Origin: Nostoc calcicola FACHB-3891
GTDB taxonomy: Bacteria > Cyanobacteriota > Cyanobacteriia > Cyanobacteriales > Nostocaceae
NCBI RefSeq assembly: GCF_014697355.1
Contig: NZ_JACJRQ010000003.1
Coordinates: 310,001 to 374,000, forward strand
Direction of reading: 5' to 3'
Length of the DNA stretch: 64,000 nucleotides
Shown in pieces: positions 37,801 through 44,551 of the stretch. Position 1 is the first letter of the stretch, and each line of letters starts with the position of its first letter. A model generated the notes under the pieces. That model had not been told where the DNA came from, made no database searches, and saw only the letters and a list, made by a program, of their open reading frames with translations. Position numbers and translations under genes: made by a program.

Positions 37801-38560
37801 GTACGAAAGTGAAGAATTACTCAACAAGAGCCTAAATATTCCCGCCAGCGATCGCGATTATATAGCTGAAATTGGCTATCTTGCAGAAGGAGGTGGCTGG
37901 TTCCCCATCGCCCATTCAGCAATTGTGCATGTCTTCAGTCCTGTGGAGCCAGATCCCATCGTCGAAGATTTACCCGTGGTGAACCAAACAGGTGATGCAG
38001 AAGAAGAAAGCAATATTGTCCTAACACCGCGTACTCCCAAATGGGCTTATGTCTCCTGGTATATTTCGCCAACTCAAAAGCAAACCCTGCGACAAAAAGG
38101 TGGTTCTCAATTGGCAGTGCGGGTTTATGATGTGACAGGCATTGACCTGAGTTATCAAACTCCCCAACTTGTACAGCAGTATGAATGTGAAGAAGTAACA
38201 AGCGATCGCTTTGTAGCGATTCCCGTGAGCGATCGTGATTACATGGCTGAAATTGGTTATCTTGCAGAAGGCGATCGATGGTTAACCATAGCACGTTCAG
38301 CTAATATTCGTGTCTTCAGTCGTCCTGAGGGAGATTTTTGGTTTGTTGCAGATGCTGAGTTGATTATTCACGGAGCAACGGAACCAAATACAACCGTAGC
38401 CATTGGTGGTAACACCATCAAAATCAAACCGGATGGTACCTTCCACCTACGTCTTCCCTTCTCAGATGGTTTAATGGACTATCTCATAACAGTAGCTGCT
38501 GATGGGGAATCTGCAAAAACTATTCATAAGAAGTTCTTTCAAGAAACTTCGGAAATCTAA
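34829..38560 (+). CDS. Large PstS-like substrate-binding / DUF4912 repeat protein
   Basis: A 1243-aa protein. It has an N-terminal membrane segment or signal (to about residue 37, APMLAQSAPE). A PstS/PBP-like domain follows (about 55-285: VRIDGSSSLTTTNQIL, AAIGRGLTPAEKAL, RIFRGQITNWSQLGG, GTAGFLGFTLATPGQQAIEQ). A Thr/Pro linker and membrane segment (FWLLLPLLVTTIAGGLLWWV, about 353-374) lead to a long acidic low-complexity region (380-700) with a 22-residue direct repeat. Four DUF4912 modules then occupy about 702-1165 (IVLTPRSHTLADVSWEIS in the first three). The first three are nearly identical in DNA with a 348-bp period. The C-terminus (HGATEPNTTVAIGGNTIKIK) is a beta domain. Domain order suggests a membrane-anchored protein whose DUF4912 part lies in the cytoplasm. 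Function unknown. Confidence 0.8.
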   Translation: MWQQEKKDTSIVKLVLWVALATTPMATALVVSAPMLAQSAPETPSFPLPQTVENGTTVRIDGSSSLTTTNQILKDNFEKQFSGTKVEIAANGTDTALRDLLDGKIDIAAIGRGLTPAEKALGLEQVRLRREKIAIVVGAENPFKQSLTSRQFARIFRGQITNWSQLGGPDAKIRVIDRPETSDTRDTFRDYPAFKAAKFATGANATQVTDDNTAEIVKQLGKDGISYVLANQISKLEGVRVLQLHQTLPDDAKYPFSQPLVYVYKKNPSLGTAGFLGFTLATPGQQAIEQARTAEAVAIAASVSQPTATTSPTTQTTPTATTSPDATASVFEQKPFVAPAEKSEKAPIVNKETPFWLLLPLLVTTIAGGLLWWVFGRRPSLPEKTDNSLQPNPYPPSTDDVETALNPGTTLDLQEEETGDRTPFQIYNQTSSDLSENASLQQATNGTTPNAALSENNNLGAAALTGGAALATGIGTATWSTFADKETDPTEDTFEPSNNTESNHSESSEVAWDIEAPAAVVNTSYPQLGNIPEQTSDVDLPLSEETSPLSQLPDVPKVTSDFEYWDTEVSEDAIQEELKAELEWLESITSVEDTALSESSEVVADEPPAAETAPLELPEDAFNVVADEPPAAETAPLELPEDAFNVVADAAEPTVDLEEESPDFTGAAALAAGAGIGAWASTVNNSPIAAETANNLVDAKQESTIVLTPRSHTLADVSWEISENQKSALRQQGVSQLLVRLYDVTGIDLSYQIPQLVEQYESEELLSKSLNIPASDRDYIAVIGYIAEGGWFPIAHSAIVRVFSPVESDPTVADAEEKSTIVLTPRSHTLADVSWEISSSQKSALRQQGVSQLLVRLYDVTGVDLSYQIPRLVEQYESEELLNKSLNIPASDRDYIAVIGYIAESGWFPIAHSAIVHVFNPVETDPIVADAEEESTIVLTPRSHTLADVSWEISSSQKSALRQQGVSQLLVRLYNVTGVDLSYQIPRLVEQYESEELLNKSLNIPASDRDYIAEIGYLAEGGGWFPIAHSAIVHVFSPVEPDPIVEDLPVVNQTGDAEEESNIVLTPRTPKWAYVSWYISPTQKQTLRQKGGSQLAVRVYDVTGIDLSYQTPQLVQQYECEEVTSDRFVAIPVSDRDYMAEIGYLAEGDRWLTIARSANIRVFSRPEGDFWFVADAELIIHGATEPNTTVAIGGNTIKIKPDGTFHLRLPFSDGLMDYLITVAADGESAKTIHKKFFQETSEI
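36632..36766 (+). repeat. 66-bp tandem repeat in the acidic linker
   Basis: Two exact 66-bp units start at 36632 and 36698 (GTGGTAGCAGATGAACCACC...), with the beginning of a third at 36764. Each encodes 22 residues (VVADEPPAAETAPLELPEDA...). The period is a multiple of three so the frame is kept. Confidence 0.85.
36935..37978 (+). repeat. 348-bp tandem repeat: three near-identical DUF4912 units
   Basis: AGTACTATTGTCCTAACACC recurs at 36935, 37283 and 37631, giving a 348-bp (116-codon) period. Units differ at only a few bases. A fourth, diverged unit starts near 38009. This indicates recent tandem duplication or gene conversion. Confidence 0.85.
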
Positions 38561-38568
38561 TAATCACC

Positions 38569-38834
38569 TTAGGGACTTCCAATTAAAAAAACATCCCACC
38601 GTAGGGTAGCACTGCTGTGCTACCCTACAAATGTAAAAATTATCTGGGATAATTTATTTTTTGGAACTACGAGAAATCTATCTGTATCAAAGTTTTCGTA
38701 AAATGGTATTACGCATTGACAAGAAATACCAAACATGGAAGATTCAAAAACCACATCTTTCGTAGGGGCACAGCACTGCTGTGCCCTTACAACTGTTTGA
38801 AAGACAATACTCACTTTGGCAACTTGGTATAATC
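38569..38834. repeat. Composite of two palindromic element families
   Basis: 38569-38666 starts TTAGGGACTTCCAATT and is a copy of the 39838-39943 element without its right end. It is joined at 38667 to a 122-bp segment (CTACGAGAAATCTATCTGTA to GGGCACAGCACTGCTGTGCC) that recurs at 45846-45967. The junction suggests one element inserted into, or replaced the end of, the other. Confidence 0.65.
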
Positions 38835-38869
38835 TGACTTTTCACGTCATGTGGAAAAGCCAACGAAAA

Positions 38870-38960
38870 ACCTAACCCCCTAACCCCCTTCCCTTGTAGG
38901 GAAGGGGGAAGATTCAAAGTCTCTCTCCTTGTAGGAGAGAGAAATAGAAGTGAGGTTTTC
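38870..38960. repeat. CCCCCTTCCC...GGGAAGGGGG hairpin repeat
   Basis: CCCCCTTCCCTTGTAGGGAA then GGGGGA forms a strong hairpin, followed by a second (TCTCTCCTTGTAGGAGAGA). A related copy is at 46885-46978. Confidence 0.6.
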
Positions 38961-39123
38961 CAGATCCCGTGAAAAGTCAGGGTATAATATGTATCTAAAT
39001 TGATGAAAATCACCCCATCAGGTGAGTCAAATGGGTGAAGTATAACAAAAATAAATATCATATCTTGAGGCTATAGATGGTTACTTAGCAAACCAATTTA
39101 TAGCCTCAAAAATTAGGAAGTGG

Positions 39124-39783
39124 ATGATGAGTGTAAACCAAATTTGTGGAGAATTACCAAACCCAATTTATGCGAACTTGGGTCAAAACTTTTTTGCCTG
39201 GATGATGGCTCAACGTAGCAGCGTCTATGATAAAGCTCTAGGCGATCGCAAACGCTCACTTTTTGCCAATCTCCAAGGTAAAGTATTAGAAATTAGTCCA
39301 CGAGATGGTTCTAACTTACCCTACTATCCTCAAAATATCCACTTAATAGGAATGGAGTCAGACTTAGAGATGCATTCCTATCTCCAAAAACAAGCAAAAA
39401 AACTCGGTTTAAACATCGACCTCCGCTTTGGTAATGCTGAATGGCTAGACGCTGAAGATAACAGCATAGATACCGTTGTTACTACCTTACTTTTTTGCTC
39501 AGTGCCAAATATCAACTATACATTACAGGCAATTTTAAGAGTACTCAAACCAGGCGGACGCTTATTATTTATTGAACACATCGCCGCACCTCAAGGAACT
39601 TTATTGCGAAAAGTACAAAATACAATTAGTCCGATTTGGAAAAAATTAGTTGATAATTGTCATCCAGATCGAGAAATTGACATTGCCTTAAAAAAAGCTG
39701 GTTTTACCAGCGTCAATTATGAGCATTTTGAAATCGGATTGCCGATTGTCAGTCCTCATATTATTGGCGTAGCAACAAAATGA
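39124..39783 (+). CDS. Class I SAM-dependent methyltransferase
   Basis: A 219-aa protein of the UbiE/Methyltransf_11 type. Motif I is unusual (VLEISPRDGSNLPYYP, where most members read E-G-G-G), followed by the acidic residue region HLIGMESDLEM. Later motifs are RFGNAEWLDAEDNSIDTVVT, LRVLKPGGRLLFIEHIAAP and a C-terminal VSPHIIGVATK. AGGAAG lies just before the double ATG. It probably methylates a small molecule; the substrate is unknown. Flanked on both sides by repeat elements, so no operon context. Confidence 0.8.
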   Translation: MMSVNQICGELPNPIYANLGQNFFAWMMAQRSSVYDKALGDRKRSLFANLQGKVLEISPRDGSNLPYYPQNIHLIGMESDLEMHSYLQKQAKKLGLNIDLRFGNAEWLDAEDNSIDTVVTTLLFCSVPNINYTLQAILRVLKPGGRLLFIEHIAAPQGTLLRKVQNTISPIWKKLVDNCHPDREIDIALKKAGFTSVNYEHFEIGLPIVSPHIIGVATK

Positions 39784-39837
39784 ATACGTTTTATCCAAGA
39801 AGGGAACAGGGAATAGGGAACAGGGAATAGTTTTTCC

Positions 39838-39943
39838 TAAGGGACTTCCAAGGAAAAAAATATTCCATAGTAGGGGCGCACAGCTGTGCTACCCGAAAAA
39901 TGTACAAAGAATTTGGGATAATTTATTCTCTGGAAGTCCCTAA
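39838..39943. repeat. MITE-like element with TAAGGGACTTCC ends
   Basis: The left end TAAGGGACTTCCAAGG is mirrored by CTGGAAGTCCCTAA at the right. The interior has GTAGGGGCGCACAGCTGTGC. It is a complete copy of the family whose partial copy is at 38569-38666. Confidence 0.7.
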
Positions 39944-39949
39944 GTGTTT

Positions 39950-40168
39950 TTATGAAAATAGCGAAATTATCAAGTTTTTTGTTTTTCTGCGGCGGGGTAG
40001 GGCGTAAGCTGCAAATGCTGATTCTCTCGTCAACCCGGCCGATATCCCTCTACACAAGGGTTTTAGCGTTTTTATACTCTGTTTTTTCTGTGGAAACAGC
40101 CCTTGGTTTCTACCCCGTCGCAAATGGCGTCTGGACATGAAGCGCCGTAAGGATTTACAGTGGTAGGT
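39950..40168 (+). promoter_or_regulatory. Probable CRISPR leader region
   Basis: About 220 bp without a supportable gene directly before the first repeat, with T-rich runs near 40060-40090 (GGGTTTTAGCGTTTTTATAC). A TGTGGAAAC string at 40090-40097 resembles the end of a repeat and may be a relic. Orientation follows from the degenerate last repeat and the terminator on the other side. Confidence 0.5.
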
Positions 40169-40587
40169 GCCGCTTCTCTTCTGAGAAGTGGAATTAATGG
40201 AAACCTCGAACGGTAAAGATAAACTTGGATGGTAAGCATTAGCCGCTTCTCTTCTGAGAAGTGGAATTAATGGAAACAGCATCACACAGTCGTTTTCGTT
40301 GGGTTCGATTTTATGCATTGCCGCTTCTCTTCTGAGAAGTGGAATTAATGGAAACTACATGACATTTTTAGCTAATCGAAGACTACGAAAAGACATAGCG
40401 CCGCTTCTCTTCTGAGAAGTGGAATTAATGGAAACTTGATTCTATTTACTTCCTTGTTACGCCAACAAATACAACGTGCCGCTTCTCTTCTGAGAAGTGG
40501 AATTAATGGAAACTAATTTTCCAGCCCTTACTTATATGATTCGCAAAAATTGCCGCTTCTCTTCTTAGAAGTAGAATTAATGGAAAT
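40169..40587 (+). CRISPR. CRISPR array: six 36-nt repeats, five spacers
   Basis: Repeats start at 40169, 40242, 40320, 40400, 40478 and 40552. Each begins GCCGCTTCTCTTCTGAGAAG and ends GGAATTAATGGAAAC, with an internal CTTCTC/GAGAAG hairpin. Spacers are 37, 42, 44, 42 and 38 nt and are unrelated to each other. The first five repeats are identical; the sixth has three changes, which marks the distal end. The likely 8-nt crRNA handle is ATGGAAAC. Long, variable spacers fit type III-like arrays, but no cas gene is in the window, so the type is not determined. Confidence 0.95.
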
Positions 40588-40591
40588 AATA

Positions 40592-40621
40592 AAGCGTTGT
40601 GCTGTAAACACAACGCTTTTG
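40592..40621 (+). terminator. Intrinsic terminator directly after the CRISPR array
   Basis: AAGCGTTGTG (40592-40601) pairs with CACAACGCTT (40609-40618), followed by TTTGTTTT. It begins 5 bases after the last repeat, supporting plus-strand transcription of the array. Confidence 0.75.
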
Positions 40622-40690
40622 TTTTACTACAAAAAACGGAAATAAATAGGACTTACGCACTGTAGAAAAGAATCATCTTGTGAATCAAGA

Positions 40691-40797
40691 TATAGCGGTT
40701 ACCATTCAGATGGGGTACAACATTATATTGCCAGGTGTAGGGGCACGGCACTGCCGTGCCCCTACAGGTGTACCTCAGTAGGTCGGGAAACGTTATA
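40691..40797. repeat. MITE-like element, TATAGCGGTT family, copy 1
   Basis: Begins TATAGCGGTTACCATTCAGA and ends GGTCGGGAAACGTTATA (an imperfect inverted end). The core is a perfect GGGGCACGGCA/TGCCGTGCCCC palindrome. Copies 2 and 3 are at 41517-41624 and 44231-44338. Confidence 0.75.
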
Positions 40798-40833
40798 AAT
40801 ACGTAGTTTCAGGTTTTTACTAATCATTTTTTG

Positions 40834-40920
40834 ATGGTAAATAGACCACACGGGTAGGGGCGCACAGCTGTGCGCCCCTACGATTATCTGTACCTCACCA
40901 ACTTGCAATCTGCTGTAGCT
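40834..40920. repeat. Degenerate copy of the GGTAAATAGACCAC family
   Basis: GGTAAATAGACCACACGGGT and a GGGGCGCACAGCTGTGCGCC palindrome; the far end AATCTGCTGTAG resembles the TGCTGTAA end of the 28123-28219 element. Confidence 0.55.
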
Positions 40921-40952
40921 GTAAGTTGACACTAAATCCTATTGGATTTTAC

Positions 40953-41393
40953 CTAACTCACGATCGCACCTGACACCCCATTCATAGATCCATTTGCAGA
41001 AGAAACCTTCACAGAATCGGCTGCTAAAGAATTGCTAGATTTGGAATTGCCTAGTACGCTTCGCTTCTTCTTGGTATTACCTCGTCTAGCACCACCCGCC
41101 ATTTCGTATTCTTGACTGTTTTTACCGTAACGGCTGCCAACTCCTAGTAACATTTTTTCTGAGATCTTGATTACAGCCTGTTCTGCGTTATTTACGTCAT
41201 CTGTGAGTTTGTCAATGGTAGATAATGCAGTATTGTAGGCAGCAAGCTTAGACCGGAGATCGTTAATTACCATCGTGTAAGCTTGGATAGTCAATCCTTC
41301 ACCAAAGTCAAGTTCTACACTGATAGATTGTAAACTTTCAATCCGGCGATCGGCTCGTTCTAAAACGCTGGAATTTCTTTTACGACGTGCCAT
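40953..41393 (-). CDS. Hypothetical basic protein
   Basis: A 146-aa protein, MARRKRNSSVLERADRRIES at the start. Residues 10-85 look like two amphipathic helices (LQSISVELDFGEGLTIQAYT, IDKLTDDVNNAEQAVIKISE). The C-terminal 50 residues are basic and serine-rich (GARRGNTKKKRSVLG) and probably disordered. No known domain is recognised. A nucleic-acid-binding or phage-like structural role is possible but unsupported. Its codon use looks normal for the window. It lies 330 bp past the CRISPR array, oriented away from it, between two MITE copies. Confidence 0.6.
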   Translation of the reverse strand: MARRKRNSSVLERADRRIESLQSISVELDFGEGLTIQAYTMVINDLRSKLAAYNTALSTIDKLTDDVNNAEQAVIKISEKMLLGVGSRYGKNSQEYEMAGGARRGNTKKKRSVLGNSKSSNSLAADSVKVSSANGSMNGVSGAIVS

Positions 41394-41516
41394 AATGCAT
41401 CTCTGCTACTAGGTTGTTAGTACTGTTTTATACCAAAATATTTTTAATTGTCATGGGCAAATATAGCAAATCAGTTGCGTTTGCATCTCTCAAAATTTAG
41501 TTAATTTCACTTAGAC

Positions 41517-41624
41517 TATAGCGGTTGCCATTCAGATGCGGTACGACATTATATCGCCAGGCGTAGGGGCACGGCACTGCCGTGCCCCTACAGGTGTATC
41601 TCACGCTTGTCGGGAAACGCTACA
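41517..41624. repeat. MITE-like element, TATAGCGGTT family, copy 2
   Basis: TATAGCGGTTGCCATTCAGA to CGCTTGTCGGGAAACGCTAC, with the same GGCACGGCACTGCCGTGCC core as copy 1. Confidence 0.75.
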
Positions 41625-41687
41625 TATTTTATTCCAGGTATTAGATAGATTCATAAGTTCATTACAACGATTGCTGCAATGATTTAA

Positions 41688-41868
41688 GCCTTTCTTATAC
41701 ATGGAAGAACATTTGTTGCAAAGTATTAAACATTTGCTGCAACGGCTTATACATTTGCAAGAAAGACTTAAGCCTTTCTTATACATGGAAGAACATTTGT
41801 TGCAAAGTATTAAGCGTTTGCTGCAACGACTTATACATTTGCAAGAAAAACTTAAGCCTTTCTTATAG
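41688..41868 (+). repeat. 84-bp tandem repeat (two full units plus a partial third)
   Basis: GCCTTTCTTATACATGGAAG begins units at 41688 and 41772, and a truncated one begins at 41856. The units differ at a handful of bases. The 84-bp period equals 28 codons or four heptads. Confidence 0.85.
41701..41868 (+). CDS. Possible 55-aa heptad-repeat peptide encoded by the tandem repeat
   Basis: From the ATG at 41701 the plus strand encodes MEEHLLQSIKHLLQRLIHLQ then ERLKPFLY, repeated almost exactly, ending in TAG. Leucine/isoleucine recur every 3-4 residues, so the product would be an amphipathic, coiled-coil-like helix. An in-frame stop precedes it at 41680 and no ribosome site is visible. It could be the end of a gene cut by the MITE at 41517-41624, or non-coding. 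A minus-strand 61-codon frame over the same bases is less likely. Confidence 0.3.
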   Translation: MEEHLLQSIKHLLQRLIHLQERLKPFLYMEEHLLQSIKRLLQRLIHLQEKLKPFL

Positions 41869-42041
41869 ATCGAGTAATATTAGCTGCAAAGGTTTAAATT
41901 TTCACAGCTTCAAACGTAAGAGCGTAGGCGTAGCCCGTCGTAGACATTGCTTCTGCTTGTTGTCTGAGATAATAGCTTTTGCATAAATCAACATGAATTG
42001 GTTTGACAATACTATATTTCTTTAATAGGAGTAAATTCTTT

Positions 42042-43553
42042 ATGATTAATCTTCCTAAATTAAGTAAAATTGACACTTTAGTTTTGTTTTTTGTTGTCAT
42101 AATTGGTTTAATACATTTACCTTTTTCATTTGCAGGAGACCAAGCACTATTTACAACAGGTGCTGTGGAAATGCAACAAGGAAAGGTACTCTATCGAGAT
42201 TTTTGGGATTTAAAGCAACCTGGAATTTATTACTTTTATTTTTTAGCAGGAACTTTATTTGGTTTTAATGAGATTGGCATCCATATCTTTGAACTGATTT
42301 ATATGGTGCTTTTCTCGATCGTATTGCAGCTGACTCTAAAAACATATTTTCGCCATCAGATAATAGCAAGTCTAGTGCCTTTATTAACGGTTGGTGCTTA
42401 TTATATTTCTTCATCTTATCGGCAATTTGCTCAAGTAGAAGGACTAGTTGGTTTTCCTTTATTTTTATGTGTTTGGCTAACGTATAAATCTTTTAATTAT
42501 CAAGGTAAAAAAAGAATTGTACAACTTTTAATTTCAGGCTTTTTCGGAGGAATTGTCCTGATATTTAAATTACTCTTCTTGCCTATACTGATTGCTTTTT
42601 GGCTAACTGTATTGCTGGATTCTATATTTATCAAACATCAGAATTTTAAAAAAATATTTATTGAAATTTGCTTACCAATTTTCATAGGAATTATCTCTCC
42701 TATTCTAGTTGTTTTCATCTATTTTGCCCAGACTAATAGTTTATCAATTGTATATAAGACATTTTTTGTATATCCAGGTCAAGTGGTTGCCAATGGCACA
42801 TTTAGTTTATCTAAGCTACTTTTTGGAACAGCATGGTTCTTAAAGAATTTTGTCACTTTAGTTTTAATAGCTAGTGTTGCAGTAAAAGTATCCTTGTTTA
42901 AAGATAAGAATTTATTGACTTTGCTACTTGTTGTTTGGTTTGTATTGGGACTAGGCGTTATTTTTCTACAAACTAGGTCACTGTGGAGTTACCATTATTT
43001 ACTATTATTTGTACCTACAGGGATTTTAGCAACTAAAGGTTTAGATATATTATGGCAGCCTTTCAAACAATTGAGTTCGCCACTAATTAAAATTCTAGCG
43101 TCTTTTGTGTTTTTATTACCTTTATTATTAAATTTTCAATTCAAAAGTGTTGCTTTAATTAAAAATAATTTCGCTTTAACTGAAGATACACGATTGAAAT
43201 ACCAAACTGTATTTAGAAAAGACTATACATTGCTTCGTTCAGAGGTGAAATTTCTCTCTCAACCAGGAAATTTACTCGGTCAGATTTTTGTTGCTGGCGA
43301 CCCGTCTATTTACTACTTATCTGGTCGGACTCAAGCAACATCACTAAATGCATGGTCGCTTGAACTTTTTCTATCTGACCAATGGCCGCAACTTCTACAA
43401 GAGTTAGATGTATCCAAGGCTCCTTATATATTTATAAGTGATAACTATCAGACTCTCATTAAAGAAGAATTTCCCAAAATTTTAGAATTGATTGAGAAAA
43501 AATATCATATTTTATCCAAAGGCAATGATGGTATTTGGTATATTGTAAACTGA
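42042..43553 (+). CDS. Polytopic membrane protein, GT39/ArnT-like glycosyltransferase
   Basis: A 503-aa protein starting at the ATG at 42042, with AGGAG about 10 bases upstream; an upstream in-frame start is possible but lacks this site. About 11 membrane segments are followed by a soluble tail (390-503). The first outside loop holds FSFAGDQALFTTGAVEMQQG then VLYRDFWDLKQPGIYY, the pattern of lipid-linked sugar transferases (GT39/GT83), where the acidic residue near the first membrane segment (GDQA) is catalytic. It would transfer a sugar from a polyprenyl carrier outside the membrane. Acceptor unknown. Confidence 0.65.
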   Translation: MINLPKLSKIDTLVLFFVVIIGLIHLPFSFAGDQALFTTGAVEMQQGKVLYRDFWDLKQPGIYYFYFLAGTLFGFNEIGIHIFELIYMVLFSIVLQLTLKTYFRHQIIASLVPLLTVGAYYISSSYRQFAQVEGLVGFPLFLCVWLTYKSFNYQGKKRIVQLLISGFFGGIVLIFKLLFLPILIAFWLTVLLDSIFIKHQNFKKIFIEICLPIFIGIISPILVVFIYFAQTNSLSIVYKTFFVYPGQVVANGTFSLSKLLFGTAWFLKNFVTLVLIASVAVKVSLFKDKNLLTLLLVVWFVLGLGVIFLQTRSLWSYHYLLLFVPTGILATKGLDILWQPFKQLSSPLIKILASFVFLLPLLLNFQFKSVALIKNNFALTEDTRLKYQTVFRKDYTLLRSEVKFLSQPGNLLGQIFVAGDPSIYYLSGRTQATSLNAWSLELFLSDQWPQLLQELDVSKAPYIFISDNYQTLIKEEFPKILELIEKKYHILSKGNDGIWYIVN

Positions 43554-43675
43554 AAACACTGTAGCTAAAGCACCCTTGGAGTTTCACTATACCACTTTAG
43601 ATTTTAGATTGTGAAACAATTAGTAGTAATCGCTTTTGGCTATCCATCTATCGCTATGATTTTTTAAAATTGGTA

Positions 43676-44005
43676 TTACCTATAATTTTGCTGCTTGTGC
43701 TGGCGTAATTGCTCTACTATATATACCTGTAACTCTTGCTTTTCTCTGTTGCTGGCATTTCGGTGATAAGTTCTTCCTGTTTCTTGAATAAACCGACGTT
43801 TTTCGCTGGGAGAAGATTTGATTTTTCCTCCAGAACCTGCGAGTTTTTGCTGTAATTCTTCCCAGGTTTTTTCGCCGACACTTTCACCTACTTGTATCAG
43901 TACCTTTGGTAGTAATATTTTTGCTTCTCTTTCAAAATCATCTTCTGTCTCTAGGGCAGCTAAATCTATATTGCTAAAGTCGATATTGATTTGAAATTTA
44001 CTCAT
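43676..44005 (-). CDS. Hypothetical protein
   Basis: A 109-aa hydrophilic protein (MSKFQINIDFSNIDLAALET). The middle is rich in charged residues and glycine (QQKLAGSGGKIKSSPSEKRR) and the end is a basic helix (REKQELQVYIVEQLRQHKQQ). No known family recognised. It stands alone, convergent with the GT39-like gene, with no obvious ribosome site. Moderately likely to be real because of its sensible composition and the absence of overlapping genes. Confidence 0.5.
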   Translation of the reverse strand: MSKFQINIDFSNIDLAALETEDDFEREAKILLPKVLIQVGESVGEKTWEELQQKLAGSGGKIKSSPSEKRRFIQETGRTYHRNASNREKQELQVYIVEQLRQHKQQNYR

Positions 44006-44551
44006 GGCGTTTATTTATTCTCTGAACGATTATTAGCACAATAGAAGCAGGATTTACGGAAAATTATGAAAAAAGGAACTACAGAGAAGCCAGTGCGCCC
44101 TTGCGGTTCCCCGACTTCTACTCCTTCGGAGAAGCAACTGGCGCGACGCAGAGGGCACCCAGAAATAAGAGTTTCAGAAAGTTCTTGCGTAAGTCCTAAG
44201 CTATAGCAATAAAAAATTATTGGTGGGTAATATGGCGGTTCCCATTCAGATGCGGTACAACATTATATCCCCAGGTGTAGGGGCACGGCACTGCCGTGCC
44301 CCTACAGGTGTATCTCACGCTTGTCGGAAAAGGCTATATAACTTTCTTGCTTTGGTGAGGTAAATTGACAAAAAATACCAAATATAATTTTTTTTAAAAA
44401 GCACAATTGATTTATCAAATGTTATTGTGCGTTATTTGACTATTCTGACTCTTGACTCCTGAATTCTGTTAGCGCAGCGGGGCGTAGCCCATTTTCACTA
44501 AAATGCTATCTTAAAGGCAAGGTCATTTGCTCAACTTTTGAGGAAAACGCT
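44006..44551. other. Non-coding spacer with a MITE copy and short repeats
   Basis: Holds a segment with CTTCTACTCCTTCGGAGAAG (hairpin near 44125), the MITE copy 3 (44231-44338), and a TTGACTCCTGAATTCTGTTA half-repeat near 44452. The bases before the aldolase (44480-44545) include GGGGCGTAGCCC, a common Nostocales short repeat. Confidence 0.5.
44231..44338. repeat. MITE-like element, TATAGCGGTT family, copy 3
   Basis: TATGGCGGTTCCCATTCAGA to CTTGTCGGAAAAGGCTATA, the same palindromic core as copies 1 and 2. Confidence 0.75.

Noticed and set aside
39950..40318. Minus-strand 122-codon frame over the leader and first CRISPR units
   Set aside because: It translates CRISPR repeats and spacers; it is an accident of the array.
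41601..41786. Minus-strand 61-codon frame over the 84-bp tandem repeats
   Set aside because: Cysteine/lysine-rich translation of the antisense repeat; the plus-strand heptad frame is a better candidate.
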